64,000 bases of DNA from positions 8,068,501 to 8,132,500 of the forward strand of contig OY754470.1 of the NCBI GenBank assembly GCA_963575645.1, read 5' to 3'. Positions 33,540-46,082 of the stretch are shown here, piece by piece. The notes beneath the pieces were generated by a model, which had not been told where the DNA came from, did no database searches, and saw nothing but the letters and a program-made list of their open reading frames with translations. The translations under genes were made by a program, and so were the position numbers. Each line of letters opens with the position of its first letter. Within the stretch, counting starts at the first letter, position 1. Origin of the DNA: Xanthostigma xanthostigma (Eukaryota > Arthropoda > Insecta > Raphidioptera > Raphidiidae).

Positions 33540-34308
33540 AAATCCATAATAAAGAAAATAAAATTTCTGATATCATGTGAGGTGACGCGGGTAATGGCTA
33601 GTATTCAATATTATGATATTTGCTATTCGTTTCCATGGTTACCTACATAATAATGTTCCACGTCATGTAAAAATTAATCGAAGCATGCCGAACTAGTTTA
33701 TTTCTGACATCCATAAAACAAAAATCGGCTGATTTTTTTTTATTTTCAAAATATTTCCGAAACTATAAAGTTTAGAAAAAAATATTTTTAACGAAACTTT
33801 CTTGAAAAAATAAATGGAATAATAAGCCGTTATGAAAAGTATACCATTATTATATAAAAAATACCGTTATAGCTAGTATCTCTTCTGTGCATGCGCCGAT
33901 TGTCCCCAAAAACAATAGGGCTCTTCATATTTGCATACCAAACATCCTCCCAAAATTTGGTTTCAATCCGCTCATCCATTTGACCTTGATCCTTGATTAT
34001 TTTCGCGTGTTCACAGACAAACAGACTAACATACAAACAGACTAACAGACGAACTGACTAATCAGACAAACAGACTAACAGACAAACAGACTAACAGACT
34101 AACAGACAAACAGACTAACAGACAAACAGACTAACAGATAAACAGACAAACAGACTAACAGACAAACAGACTAACAGACGCACAGAGATTTTTCAAAAAT
34201 ATGTTTTTTGAATTCGGGGGACCTCGAAACGCAAAGAAATTGTAAAATTTTTGAAAAGTGATTTTTGACCTAAACTAGTACCATTCCCCACTTGTGGGTT
34301 GGAATGGC
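33540..34308 (-). repeat. Dispersed repeat family F, copy 4
   Basis: It starts inside the family sequence (ATAAAGAAAATAAAATTTCT, then TGACGCGGGTAATGGC) and ends CCCCACTTGTGGGTTGGAAT. The end with CCAATTGGGCGACGG is missing. A minisatellite has expanded inside it (34005-34190). Confidence 0.6.
34005..34190. repeat. Minisatellite CAGACAAACAGACTAA
   Basis: A run of about 180 bases of an 8- to 16-base unit (CAGACAAACAGACTAA) with minor variants. In the other copies of family F the same spot has only one or two units (GTTCACAGACTAACC, TTTGTTAGTTTGTTTGTCTG), so expansion took place after insertion. Confidence 0.85.
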
Positions 34309-34625
34309 AAAAGGCGACGGAAACGAAAATAAAAGATTAAGTTCAACTCCATTTTAATTTCATATGAGATGTGACTTTACCAATTACCGCAGAGTACTGA
34401 ATAATACATATTACAAATTACAAACAACATGTAGTATGAAATATTTCACCCATGTCACCGGAACAAGCTAAATTAAATAATATCAGCTGACAGTTCTAAA
34501 AACAGCTAATCTTCTATACATTGGGTTTGTTCCTACAGCCAATCAGGGATTTGCAAGTTTCTGACTTACGCGTGCGCCAAATGTGACTAATTACAAATTA
34601 GTCACTTTGTTAAAATAGCTAACAA

Positions 34626-34733
34626 GAGGCAGCAGGAAAATGTCCCAGCCACATCTGCTCCAGTCGAGATTCGAACCCGGAACTTCCCGAATGTGAGTCT
34701 AGTGCTGTCAGCACTGTGCTACCCCGCTCGGTT
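34626..34733 (-). mobile_element. tRNA-derived SINE, head-only copy 3
   Basis: The minus strand has AACCGAGCGGGGTAGCACAG, the B box TTCCGGGTTCGAATC and the first part of the body (GCAGATGTGGCTGGGACATT), then stops. The 3' tail is lost. Confidence 0.75.
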
Positions 34734-34742
34734 TATGAACTA

Positions 34743-35226
34743 AAAAAAAAAGACGAGTGTACTTTAGATCACACGACTGAAGTAAGTAAAACTTCTTCCT
34801 GCTACAATTTGTTATTATTCACTCGAAAATTCACAAAATATGAACTTTAAAATGAATTTACAATTTTGTTCACTTTAAACGTAGAATATTACATAAAGAT
34901 AATGAAAACAAAAGTAATTCGTTGCAACGTTGTCACTGGCAAGTAAAGAGTCCTACTTATATTTTCGGCCTCCTGATGGCGCCAAGTATGTGTCATTCTA
35001 TCGTTAGTACTGCTTATATTTTCGGCCGCCTGATGGAGCCATGTATGTGTCATTCAACTCTCTTTCTATCTTCACTAACTTATATATCCCTCTCAACTTC
35101 CGTTCGCCTCGAACGATCACGCTCCGTTCGCCTCGTCCGATTTCCGTAAACGCTTTCGTCAGGCATTTACCAGCTTACTCCCCAAGTCAAGCGTGCCTAA
35201 AGAAGTTTTACTTCAAAAAAAAAAAA
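34743..35226 (-). repeat. GAAGTAAAACTTC element family, copy 2
   Basis: It is bounded by AAGACGAGTGTACTTTAG and CACACGACTGAAGTAAG on the left, and AGAAGTTTTACTTCAAAAA on the right. Inside is a tandem pair of about 64 bases (TATATTTTCGGCC, CCTGATGG, GCC, ATGTGTCATTC) near 34960-35060. Confidence 0.65.
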
Positions 35227-35764
35227 CGACATAACCAATAAGGCTTGTCACTTTTTTCATATAAAACACAAGTTCAACGCGGACTTACCTTTTCTATCTA
35301 ATATATCGTATAATATGATGTGATGTCGAAATACGTGTGCGTTTCAACATGCATATTAGTAAGTCCCTGTTGGCAATGTTCCAGACGTACAGCAGTGATG
35401 ACGGCACCCGGTAATAGTACCTGGAACCCGATAGCTCATTGCCATTGTCTAGTATCGCACGATGTATTATTGTTCCGCAGTAAACAAAATGCAATTTTAC
35501 TGCAGTTCAACTGTTAGTGTCTAGTGCCAATTGTTTTATAGAACAATCATTTGTTTTGGATGCTGTCAAGCATGATGTGAAAAGGCTTCCACAGATCAAC
35601 GCGGGATTGAGGGATGGGAACGGCGTGGGATGAATTTTGTGTCAGGATATATTAGCGGGATATCGAGTGCTAACGTATCACGCCATATATCAGGCCCTCG
35701 TTTCTCAGTCCCGCGATAGGACGGCAGCTATGGCAATTTTTAAATTATCCTCGTCCCTTCATCA

Positions 35765-36022
35765 AGTCTGTGATAATAATATAATAAATTCATCTAACTC
35801 CTCTACGAAAATTTTAAATCTAGTCCTATCCTTTGCCTTATTTTTGACTTGAAGCCAGGTAGTTCCTTGTTCTATAACTTCTTCACAAACAGTTCTTCTC
35901 CAGGATATTTATGGTCTTTCTCTTTTTCGATATCCCTGTGGGTTCCAATCCAAGGCTCTCTTCGCTATATCGTCATCTGTCTTTCTCAGCGTGTGTCCAA
36001 TCCAATTCTATTTCCTACGTTT
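35765..36022 (-). pseudogene. RTE-clade LINE, C-terminal reverse transcriptase remnant
   Basis: The minus strand from about 36022 encodes [20 protein letters not shown], then [22 protein letters not shown] and a DRTRF stretch. This is the hallmark tail of RTE LINE polyproteins ([28 protein letters not shown]). Two in-frame stops interrupt it, one before NWIGH and one after KRERP. Everything upstream is missing, so it is a 5'-truncated, decayed copy. Confidence 0.75.
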
Positions 36023-37192
36023 TATAGTTACACAGATTTGTTTAAGACATACACGTTAAGGAAGTTGATGCGTTAGAGTCCCAATCAAAAGTTAGTCGAA
36101 TTCTAAATAGGAACTTTTCCATAATAAATTTTTACAAAAGGTTCTAAGTCCATGATACCAATAAATTATTGTCATAAAGGCATAAATAAATATTTTTTTT
36201 AATATTAATTAATTATTTCAGTATTTTACTTAATGGACTAACTTTTGAATTTTTTGCACAAAGTTAGGTTAGAAAAAATAAATTTATGTCAATATCTGTA
36301 TTTTACATATTTTTTGCAGTAAATATTTAAAAAAAGAAATTAGAAGTAATAAAAATTAAAATTGAATCATTAAAAAGTTGAAAATTCAGTTACAATTGTT
36401 AAAATTGTCTAGAATAAAAGTCCATAAGTGCTAAGGTTTAAAACATGCGTAAGACATCGATGCTTTACATAGTTAGTTTTCGGAATTGCTAACATTATTT
36501 GGTTATTAACAAAAGTTTTTTTTTATTTTTAACTTTATAAATCTAATGATTTTGGATTTTTTACAGAAAATTTTGTCATAAAAAACGCCTCAACCTCCTT
36601 TAGTGATAGTAGACCTAAATAATATGTATACACTATTCTTTTATTTCAATGCGTTTTTTGTGTGATTTTAAATTTGACCTGTTCAATGTGGTTGCAACTC
36701 ACAGAATAAAAATTCTATTCTATTCTGTCTATAGCTCTGGAGGTATAGTGCATCCAAATGAAAATTACTTTGGAGGCGATTATATCGGGTACCCATTAAC
36801 TAGTAGTCAGTGTTGATGGGTAGGTGTTCCAATTTCACTAACAGTGTGGGTTCCACCTTATTTACATACTTTAAACCTTTCAACCATGCATACAATAATA
36901 TGCATGTATATACAATGTAGGAAGCGATGAAGATAATAGCTACCCGTACCACTGACTTTGTTGGTCTCATTCAACACACTACTTGTTAGTAAAGTGTCCT
37001 AAAACAAACGATGATAACCAGAGCCCGTTAGAAATTGGATACCTACTTGATTATTGTAGTTTACGGACCACAAACGAGGGCTGTAGAAAAATCACCGTAC
37101 ATCGGATTTCTCTCCTAAAATGTTTTCTAGAGCGGTTTAATGAACTATATATATTTCTAGCTTGGTCACATGAACTGGAGGCCGTCAGTTGT

Positions 37193-37560
37193 TTTTAAGA
37201 TTCCGTATCTCAAAAAGAAAAAAAGAACCCTTATAGGATCACTTCGTTGTCTGTCGGTCTGTCAAGACCCTTTTTCTCAGCAACGCGTCGAGGTATCAAG
37301 TTGAAATTAATATCAAATACTCAAGTCTACGATCCCTTGGAGATGGGAAAAAATCAAACTTCTAAGTCAGCGTAATCAAAAGATATGGCCGTTTATGTCG
37401 CATATTTTGACACTCGCAAGGGAATCCTATAGGGCAATTCCCGTTGACTTAGAATCATGAAATTTGGCAAGAAGTAATGTCTTTAATAGCACAAATAAAG
37501 AGAAAAATTCTAAAACCGTTTGTAGTTACATCACAAAAAAATATTTTTTTTGTGATTATA
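37193..37560 (+). repeat. Probable dispersed repeat (GATTCCGTATCTCAAAAAG)
   Basis: It starts GATTCCGTATCTCAAAAAG, then AACCCTTATAGGATCACT and TCTGTCGGTCTGTC. I recall similar sequence as repetitive in insects, but there is no second copy in this window to confirm it. No coding. Confidence 0.35.
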
Positions 37561-37694
37561 AACTTATTTGGTAAATTGGCCGCGACCTATGTCGATGACA
37601 AAATGATAGTTCTTGATTATAACCTTTATTGACATATTGAATTTATTTTGAACGAAGAATAATATATTGTTTTTGCATAATTCAAATTGCTTTT

Positions 37695-38255
37695 TTTCTC
37701 CTGCAAAATGTCAAATTAGAATAATTATTACAAGATTTTGATATGAGATAATCGTAAATATATATTTGTAGGTGGTGAAGGTAAATGTGCTATATTTAGT
37801 TTTTCTCCTTTAAAATGTCAAATTAGAATAATTATTACAAGATTTTGATATGAGATAATCGTAAATATATATTTGTAGGTGGTGAAGGTAAATGTGCTAT
37901 ATTTAGTTTTTCTCCTTTAAAATGTCAAATTAGAATAATTATTACGAGTTATTGATTTCAGACAAACGTTATATATATTATGGTGGAAAAGGTCCTAGTA
38001 TTAATTTGTTTTTCTCTCCGGCAAAATGTCAAATTATAATAATTAGTCCGACGAAGTATTGATTTGAAACAATCGTTTCATAAATTTATATTTGTAGGTG
38101 GTGGAAGTAACGGTACTATTATTTAATTAATTATTTTTTCTATACTGTAAAATGTCAAACTAGAATAATTATTACAAGGTATTGATTTGAGATGATCGTT
38201 ATGCATATGTTTGTAGGTGGTGGAAATAAAGGTTCTATTTTGAATTTGTTTTTGT
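37695..38255. repeat. Tandem array, period about 107 bases
   Basis: Five units start at AAAATGTCAAATTAG or a variant (37705, 37812, 37919, 38023 and 38149). The first two are virtually identical. Later ones diverge and vary in length (104 to 126). Each unit holds a TTTGTAGGTGGTG(A/G)A(G/A)-type motif. It looks like a small satellite growing at its low-coordinate end. Confidence 0.85.
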
Positions 38256-39760
38256 CTAATGTTTTCTCGCTGGTTGCTTTCATTTAGACAGATCAATGGA
38301 CGTGACACAGTATATTTAGTCAGCCAACCACAGGCTGAATATTATCTACGTCATAATTGTATTATCCAAAATCTATTTAAAAATTTACACTGTTGCGAAT
38401 GTTTTTATTATAGAAAAAGCTTCCGAAAAATTCTTAAAAAAACATTTTATAATCTATTCAGGAAGTTTTTCTTCTTTATCTTCGGCGCTCGGAAAACTAA
38501 GTATAAAAAGAAACTTTTTTTTGTCGCAGCCGTTAAGTATATAAAGTGATCCTTATTTTACACATATATATAGTAGTTTTATGAACAATTTGCAATATTG
38601 ACGATTATACAAAAATAAAAAAATGGCAGAGGTATGAGCCGATAAGTAGGACCCTGTTTTGAAAATCCTCGTCAATGGTGTACACAATTTCTCTGTTAGG
38701 AATTGTCAGAAACATAAAAAAAATAGTTATTTAAAAGGAAAATATCTACAATTTTTTTGTAGAAATGACAGCTGTTTTAAAAAAAATCGTATTTTCATGG
38801 AAATTTTGAGTTTGAAAAATGTATAACTTTTGTACACGGTACCCAATCAAAAAAATCCTACGTCACATTGTAGATAATATTATAAAAAACAAGTGTTGTA
38901 AATTGTAATCAAATCGGTTGTTTGGATTTTGAGATATCGTGTACACAGCTTTTAAAAATGTAGTTTCGAGAAAAACGCAAAAGAAAAAACTAACTGATTG
39001 AATGCTCTATGACTAATATTAACTCGTTATTGCTCTAACTTCAGTAATAGTTTAAATTTTGGAATAGTTAAAGGCTTAAAATATTCTCAAATGTATAAGC
39101 AATTCATCTATAACCTTAGAAAAAGATTTTTTGAAAATCTCAAGGCAGCGTAACCCCTTAAAACTCGCGCTAAAATGACAATTAAGAAATGTTTATATAT
39201 ATTTTAATAATTAATACATTTCAGCTAGATTAAACTTCGTAATTTAGAAGCGTCCTGTATAAAACATAATAATAATATAATTACCATCGATATATAATAT
39301 GCTAGTATTATAGTACACTAGTCAATTAAACCTTGGGGGTGAATTTTCAAGCTTATTAATTTGCACAGTTAATCACTGTTTCCATAATGGTGTTTATATA
39401 GTTACCTATACGAACCCAAATTTAACAATAATATTTAGTTTAAATTTGATACTTATTTTTGCTTATTCTTTTATAAATTAATTATTACAATTGATATTAA
39501 CGTAATTATTACAAAACCAAGAAAATCCAGCTGCTGTTTGTTGAGAAAAAAAATTGTATAAATGAGAATTAACGAGCAATTAGGCAATTTAAATAAATTT
39601 GCTTATATTCTGATATATCTTCCATTGTTTTTACAAAACAGATTTCTGATGGAACCCCCCATATAATATTTTTATTTTTTACGATGTACCTAGGTATTTT
39701 TGTTTTTATTAACTAAAAAGAAGAAAATAATAAAATAAATTAAAAAATATTAATATACCA

Positions 39761-39976
39761 CGTTTTTAAACGAACTAAAAAGTATAAAATATTTTTTTTT
39801 ACTTGTAGGATTTGAAACGAAAAACGTGGGGGCATGCAATAGTTATATAAGAAGTGTAGAGAATAGCATCAATGAAAAAATCTATTTATGAGATAAAACG
39901 AATAGTGCGGTCCACGTTTTTCGCTCAAATACAAGTTAAAAAAAATATTTTATACTTTTTAGTTCGTTTAAAAACG
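39761..39976. repeat. Diverged foldback related to the ACGCTTTATAT family
   Basis: Arms at 39761-39800 and 39935-39976 mirror each other (CGTTTTTAAACGAACTAAAA). They share CTAAAAAGTA(T)AAAATATTT with the foldback family. An inner pair GAAAAACGTGG / CCACGTTTTTC lies near 39820 and 39912. The 33-base apex is absent. Confidence 0.6.
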
Positions 39977-40462
39977 CGATATATTAGCATTTTGTTTCAT
40001 TTATTGTATTTTCTATGTAGAACAATAAAATGTTTAAATGACAGTGAGTTTGAATACGACATTAGACTGGACTTTATGTATGGAAACTATAATTATATGA
40101 TCACATCTAAGGTCATTGTCAAATCAAATTTTTTGACAATCCTTTCTGCAACCCAGCATAAGTGAAACAGTTGGGTCACATGTTCATTTTCCGCTTAAAA
40201 TAACTTTCCCAATAGTTCGTCATTTTTTACACTCGTTATAAATCACTTGTATCTCGAATGTAGGTCCTCTGAAAATGTAATAGGTTGGCAAATATATTGA
40301 GTGTAAACTGTCGCTTTCAATATATCATTCAGTTCTTATTTTCTAAGCAATATAAATGACATTGTGAGCTGGCAAGATGTGACTATTTACAATATTAACT
40401 ACTACAGTGTGTACAAGCCTTCCACGAAAAGACTCCTTTAATTTTACGTCAGCGACACATGC

Positions 40463-41048
40463 GTTTTTGAAGTAAAACTTCTTTAGGCACGCTTGACTTG
40501 GGGAGTAAGCTGGTGAATGCGTGACGAGAGATTTACGGAAGTGTGATCGGGCGAGGCGAACGGAAGTTGAGAGGGAGATATAAGTTAGTGAAGATAGAAA
40601 GAGGATGAAATACTTCACTGACTAGTGGCGCCATCAGGTGGTCGAAAATATAAGCAGTACTAACAATAGAATGACACATACTTTACTTACCAGTGGCGCT
40701 ATTGGGTGACAGAAAAAAGTTTTGTAAACCTACTTTAATTAATGTATCATAAAGATTTACGCTTAAAATCCAACGAGAGCTAAGTAATTGCAATGTATTA
40801 CTTTTGTTTTCATTATCTTTATGTTTATATTTCTTTCTTCTTACATTAGACTGTTCATTTCGTTCTTGAACAATTTTATAAATTAATATTTTGTTCAATA
40901 CATTAAATATTCTACGTTTAAAGTGAATAAAATTGTAAATTCATTTTAAAGTTCATATTTTGTGAATTTTCGGGTGAATAATAACAAATTATGGCAAGGA
41001 GAAGTTTTACTTCAGTCGTGTGGTCTAAAGCACACTCGTTTTTTTTAT
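40463..41048 (+). repeat. GAAGTAAAACTTC element family, copy 3 (fullest)
   Basis: It runs from TTTTTGAAGTAAAACTTCTT to GAAGTTTTACTTCAGTCGTG, TGGTCTAAAGCACACTCG and a T run. It contains GGCGCCATCAGGTGG and TGACACATACTTTACTTACC, matching copy 2. Length is about 585 bases. No coding is supported. Confidence 0.65.
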
Positions 41049-42195
41049 TAATAGGTACTTATAAAAATTACTGTAATTTAGATCTGCCGTCGCGGATTTT
41101 TTTGGAGGAAAGTTTATATTTTACAAAATTACCGGCTCCCTCATTTTGCGCGAGAGCCGGAAAAATATATTTTTTCACCTTGAATACACTATTTGAAGAG
41201 GTTCCTCTGCGGTAATTTTGGTTCAAAGTCACCTGATATGTTTTCGATAATTTTGAAAAAAAAAACGAGTTATCTCGCTCTTGCCAGCGATTCGTGTTCT
41301 AGATTCTAGAAGATTCCGTTTCAGCTGCAGTCAGTCTTTTCATGAAAGCACTGTACAACGTACACGGCACATCGCAAAGTAAAGATATTAAAGTATAGTA
41401 CTATGTTTTTAGGTAGATTAGTAGACGTATAGTACAATTTCATGTTATATTTCATTATGAAAAATTACTTTTATACGTAATTCAGTACATACTTTATATT
41501 ATTTTTTTTTAAATAAGGGGAAAGTATCAAGAAATCTATGTTTAAGAACGATCTACATTCTACGTTCTTCATTAAATTTCTTAAAATTTCTAATATTTAT
41601 AGAATCTTGCATAAGAGAATATCATAAAAAGTAATTAGGTGCTCATAAATTCCACGAGCACCTGATAACTTTTTTTTTTAATTTCCAGATTAAGATCTAC
41701 ATTTTCTATGTGGTAATCAGTCGTCTCATGTAATTAAAAAGTCTCCCATTTTTTTTCTTAAAATTATAGTTCTAGAAATTGCAAAATTAATGGCGAAAAC
41801 AAATTTGTAATATCATTAAAAATAACAAACTTATGCTACTTCAAAGTTTGTTTCACAATTCTCCGAAAATGACGTCATGCGGTACAAGTGTACATAATAA
41901 AGGATCTCAGTAAATAATAAAGACTAAAATTACTTTAATTGATATACCTAAATTTGTTTCTATCTAAAAAATCATAGTGAGGCCTCTATCCCCGCACGAG
42001 GCAAGTATCCCTCGAAGCATTTTTAATGTTAGGCTACTATCCGCCACACTAGGCAACTATCCCTTTTTTGAGAGGTCAAATAAAACAGAATTTACTCAAA
42101 ACCAATATTAATTTTGTTTTCGAAAATAGGCTACTATGAATGATCAAAGACCTATGTTTTGATATACTTGTTGCATTATTTTTAGTGTACATTTT

Positions 42196-42238
42196 TTTTT
42201 TTTTTGAAAAGTGGGGCAACTATCCGGCTTTTACCCTA
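42196..42238. repeat. Possible DNA-transposon end beside a LINE
   Basis: GTGGGGCAACTATCCGGCTT then TTACCCTATA looks like the tip of a Tigger/pogo-type element. GGCAACTATCC-like motifs recur at 41998-42060. The second end was not found. Confidence 0.3.
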
Positions 42239-42239
42239 T

Positions 42240-42705
42240 ATTTATCATTCAAAAGAAAATAATAAGGTTAATTTTTAACTTAAAACGTAGAGAAACTTGT
42301 CGACACATCTTTAAGAACAATGGTATTCCAACCTATTACGCAATTTATACAATAGATTTGCTTAATTATATACACAAAATAGCTGCAGTCGATAACAAAA
42401 ATAGAAACAATAGTGCTTATAATACGCGCCCAAAGAATTACAACATAAAGAATAACACGACTTTCTTTGAAAAGAGTGCCACCTATCTTGGTTATAAAAT
42501 GTATAACAATGTCTCAAAAATAAATAAGACATTCCAAAGATTTTCATAAAAAGCTGAAACAATACATAATTAATATAGTTCCATATTCTATAAATGACTT
42601 GCTATCGGATTAATAATTATTTTAACATGTTTTAACTGTGTACTGACGTTTTGTATCCATTTTATATAATGGCGCAACAAATAAACATTATTATTATTAT
42701 TATCG
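42240..42705 (+). pseudogene. LINE 3' end: C-terminal reverse transcriptase remnant
   Basis: It encodes IFIIQKKIIRLIFNLKRRET, CRHIFKNNGIPTYYAIYTID, LLNYIHKIAA and later YNTRPKNYNIK, the region after the catalytic core in CR1/Jockey-type LINEs. The frame ends with a stop at 42547-42549. The homologous ending (FHKKLKQYIINIVPYSINDL) continues in another frame, so one frameshift lies near 42535. A 3' tail follows and ends in an ATT repeat at about 42690-42703. The copy is 5'-truncated. The clade is tentative. Confidence 0.7.
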
Positions 42706-42982
42706 ACTTCGAATTAAATTTAAAAATTGTAACTTTTGCGGCTGTTTAGGTCTCACACTAAATCATGCAAATCGGACAACGCCAGGCATAACAGCTATCG
42801 TTTTTATACAATCGTGTGAGCAGCTTTTATAAGAAGAAAATATTAATTGTTAAGAAAAGGCCGTCGAAAATAATGCTTTCGTGAATACGATTAGATCAAA
42901 TTATCACTTTGCATGTGTACGGTGACCTTTGTAAGGCGGCCGCCAACAACCTTGCTCTATTATTAACGACGGAAGGTTGAAT

Positions 42983-43490
42983 AGTGGAGTGGATTGGGAA
43001 TTTCAAACCGGTGTGTCTCGAATCGAAAAATGTTTCCTACAAAAACTGTAGAGTCGAGCTCCCCCGGTATAGTTTGTGATCGCATATCGGAGGAGGTGGG
43101 GGGGGGGGGGATATGCTGCTTTAAAGTTCCGGAAAACCCGTGTTTGCCCCATAACTCGGCCATTATTATCGGGGTAAAAAAATGTTCCAACAAAGGTTGT
43201 AGAGAAAAAGAATCAGCGTAAGCTCATTCCAGACCGGGTCTGATCAGACAATCCGTTCGCGAGATATCGCCATTTTTTTCTCTACAACTTTTCTTGGAAC
43301 ATTTTTTTCCCCCGATAATAATGGTCAAGTTATGGGGCAAATACGGGTTTTCCCCCGCCGCCTCCTCCGACATGCGGTCACAAACTATACCAAAATGTCG
43401 GAGAAGCTCGACTCTACAGTTTTTGTAGGAAACATTTTTCGATTCGAGACACACCCGGATTCAAGGCCTTTTTTCCCAATCCACTCCACT
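42983..43490. repeat. 508-base foldback
   Basis: Arms of about 225 bases (42983 to about 43215, and about 43270-43490) mirror each other with small gaps: AGTGGAGTGGATTGGGAA / TTCCCAATCCACTCCACT, CGAATCGAAAAATGTTTCCT, GGCCATTATTATCGGGG. The centre is near 43240. The left arm has a run of 14 G not shared by the right. The class is unknown. Confidence 0.8.
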
Positions 43491-43962
43491 AGAAAGCATC
43501 GTTTTCATTTTTCACATCGACAAAATATACGTTTTTTATTTATAAGGCAAAAAATAAATAGATACGCAAAAACTACGAGTTCATATCAATAGACTTTACT
43601 GTTTTAGTCAAGTTCACATGCTCCTTTTTGATGAATTCCAGTCCCCCTTCACCGAAAATTATGATCATGGTGTTATTCGGAATGACATCTAGAAACTTTT
43701 GTAAAAATTAAAGTGGGGGACGAAAAAATTGCAAAAGTTATAAACATTTTAGTAAAAAAAAGAGGGGTTTGGTTTTTTGCGAATATCTCAAAAACTATTG
43801 GAAATATCTTACGAAAAAGTCCCATCTCCTGAAACATTCCTAACAATATTTCTAATTTGAATTTAGAGGTGACAAAAAGGCTAAAATTTTTTTTCTATTT
43901 TTTATATAATTTTCAATATTTTCGTGTCTTTTAGCTTGTCATATAAAAAATAGAAAAAAAAC

Positions 43963-44220
43963 AAAAAATTGGTTGTCTGTAAAGTCGGTTTACGGACGAT
44001 TGTTTTACGTGATAACGTCATAAAGAAACATTGATGAACTCTCTGACGTCACGCGAGAAGAGAGAGAAATGCGTACAAGCCGACGGTTGGGCCGATCGTG
44101 CCTCTCTATCGCTTATACCGCGCTCTCGCTTGCACGCTCAGGCTCAGGCGGAACGTGACACTTTTTCGTGCGTGCAGCCGGTGTTTCATCAATTTATAAG
44201 ACGTTATCACGTCAAAAAAT
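43963..44220 (-). repeat. GACGTGATAACGTC repeat family, copy 4 (compact)
   Basis: This is the shortest full copy, with both ends: AATTGGTTGTCTGTAAAGTC at the left and TAAGACGTTATCACGTCAAA at the right. The interior is GC-rich (GCGCTCTCGCTTGCACGCTC). It probably shows the core unit best. Confidence 0.7.
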
Positions 44221-44653
44221 TTTTAGCCCTATTATTAAGGCCAGGTTTGCCATGCGTGAAGCCGAGGCTTTATTGTAAACGATATTCTGTTTGGAATGAC
44301 ACTACTGAAGCATGAAAACCGAACTGAAAGTGTCTTCGGTGTACCCTATACACTTTGTTTACATATGCACTGATACACCATTTATATTCATATTGAGTCA
44401 ATAACGTTCAGAGCTGTTCCACCTGATCATAGCAGTGCCGTTTCATTTTTTTTTTAATTTGTTTGTTGTGCTCAATAAAAATCGTTATTTGAAAAGTGTA
44501 TGTACCTACTTTATCAGTTTTATGCATTTTCATTTGAATCGTATATATGTATTTCTAATATACGACACTTGCGTTGTTTGTTGTTGTGGTAGGTTCTCGA
44601 ACTATGTTGTAGACAAACATTTAATTTAACAAAAATTGTTTATTACGGTATAT

Positions 44654-45081
44654 AGGCCGTTGCAGACGAGGCTAGAAACGCTGCTTGGAGTTCTACTGGC
44701 CGGTAGGCTGGGTACGAAGCTTGAAATGACGTCACTGCGGGCTCGCCTGCTAGCTCACACGATAGGTTTTAAAATTAGAACAGGGGCTATTTTCCTTGCT
44801 AGAGCCGCTACTATAGCTATGAGCAAGAACCAATCAGGAAGCAGTATCTTTCAGGCGCCCACAAACAAACATGGCGTCATTCTGCTCAGATTCAGACAAC
44901 AGACGCGTTTTGCTCTGTGTTTATATTTGAACTGTCACTGCGTGCGCATCAGATTTATTCACGAAACAAGCCTGAAAAGACGTCTCGTGTGAAGCGAGCA
45001 TATAACTACAATCAAGAAAACCAGCGCTAGAAAACTAGTAGTCAAATCTAGCAGCGTTTCTAGCCTCGTGTGCAGCGGCCT
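44654..45081. mobile_element. PIF/Harbinger-like MITE, GGCCGCTGCA family, copy 2
   Basis: Inverted ends AGGCCGTTGCAGACGAGGCT (then AGAAACGCTGC) and GCAGCGTTTCTAGCCTCGTG (then TGCAGCGGCCT). The target duplication is less clear than in the copy at 19812-20210. No coding. Confidence 0.7.
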
Positions 45082-45984
45082 TAATTCGTTTCAATGATTT
45101 CCGTTCAATGATCGTTGTGTTTTATTCTCCAAATTCCCGTTAATCTTTTTATAATTAGAAAATACATTTTTCAAATATTGTATTGTAACGGTACTTTAAA
45201 TAATAGATGTTTCTAGTAATAACAAACTATAGCTATATATTTGTAATTAAATTTAACGTTTAATATTCGTTGTGCTCAAATGTAAAAAATATGCATAACT
45301 TGATGTGACACGGTGATATAAAGTTATCAAATCTTAAATTGGAGTTAAGAACATAAACATTCAAGTCAAAAATTTAAACCATGCCACTGAACTATGCCAT
45401 ATTATATATAATTTATCTGCACCATTTATATACTCGTAAGATTGCCTATAAATTCCCCGTTCTTTATTATGAAACACAATTGAAATGATATAAAATGGGA
45501 TAGTATTCTGCTCTTCTTGGGTATTTATTTCCAAAATATTAATATACCTTATCGTAGGAACATTGTACCTCGATATTTTAAAACATGTAAACATTTACTT
45601 ACTAAACATTCTTTTTACAGTTTGGATTTTTTTTTTAAATCGATTTATTGCATCACCACAAGACTAGAATTATATACTTCGTGTTTAAGGAAGTAAGAAC
45701 TATAGACATACAATAAAATTGTTTTAAAATCTTGAATAAAATTGTATTCAATATCTCTGGTAAAACATATTTTCTACAGTTTTTGCCAGATTTCAGTGGT
45801 GTATACAGCGATCTTTATACTTTTTATTAAGTCTTTACCTGAATTTGGGTAGGTACCTACTCTATGGTACCACTCGAATCTGTTAAAAACTTATATACTT
45901 TTATTCTATACTGAGCATAGGAATAAAATCGCAACCGAACCATTAGGGTGCAAACATATACTTCTGTCTTTTTTACGCCGTAAG

Positions 45985-46082
45985 CACTGGCGTATCCAGG
46001 AGGGCAAAACAAGCACGGGGGATCCGGCTTAAGACATTTTTAATTTGTCCCCTCCTGGACCAAAAGCTGGGTACGCCCATGT
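45985..46082. mobile_element. Very short MITE candidate
   Basis: CACTGGCGTATCCAGGAGGG at the left faces CTCCTGG and CTGGGTACGCCCATG at the right, about 98 bases apart. The pairing is imperfect. No target duplication is certain. Confidence 0.4.

Noticed and set aside
37695-38255. Regularly spaced repeats as a CRISPR-like array
   Set aside because: Whole 107-base units repeat without unique spacers; it is an ordinary tandem duplication.
38259-38549. 96-residue frame rich in Phe and Lys
   Set aside because: Low-complexity composition expected from AT-rich sequence; no domain, partly overlapping the tandem array.
44031-44315. 94-residue frame
   Set aside because: Most of it lies in the GACGTGATAACGTC repeat; the same sequence is broken in other copies.
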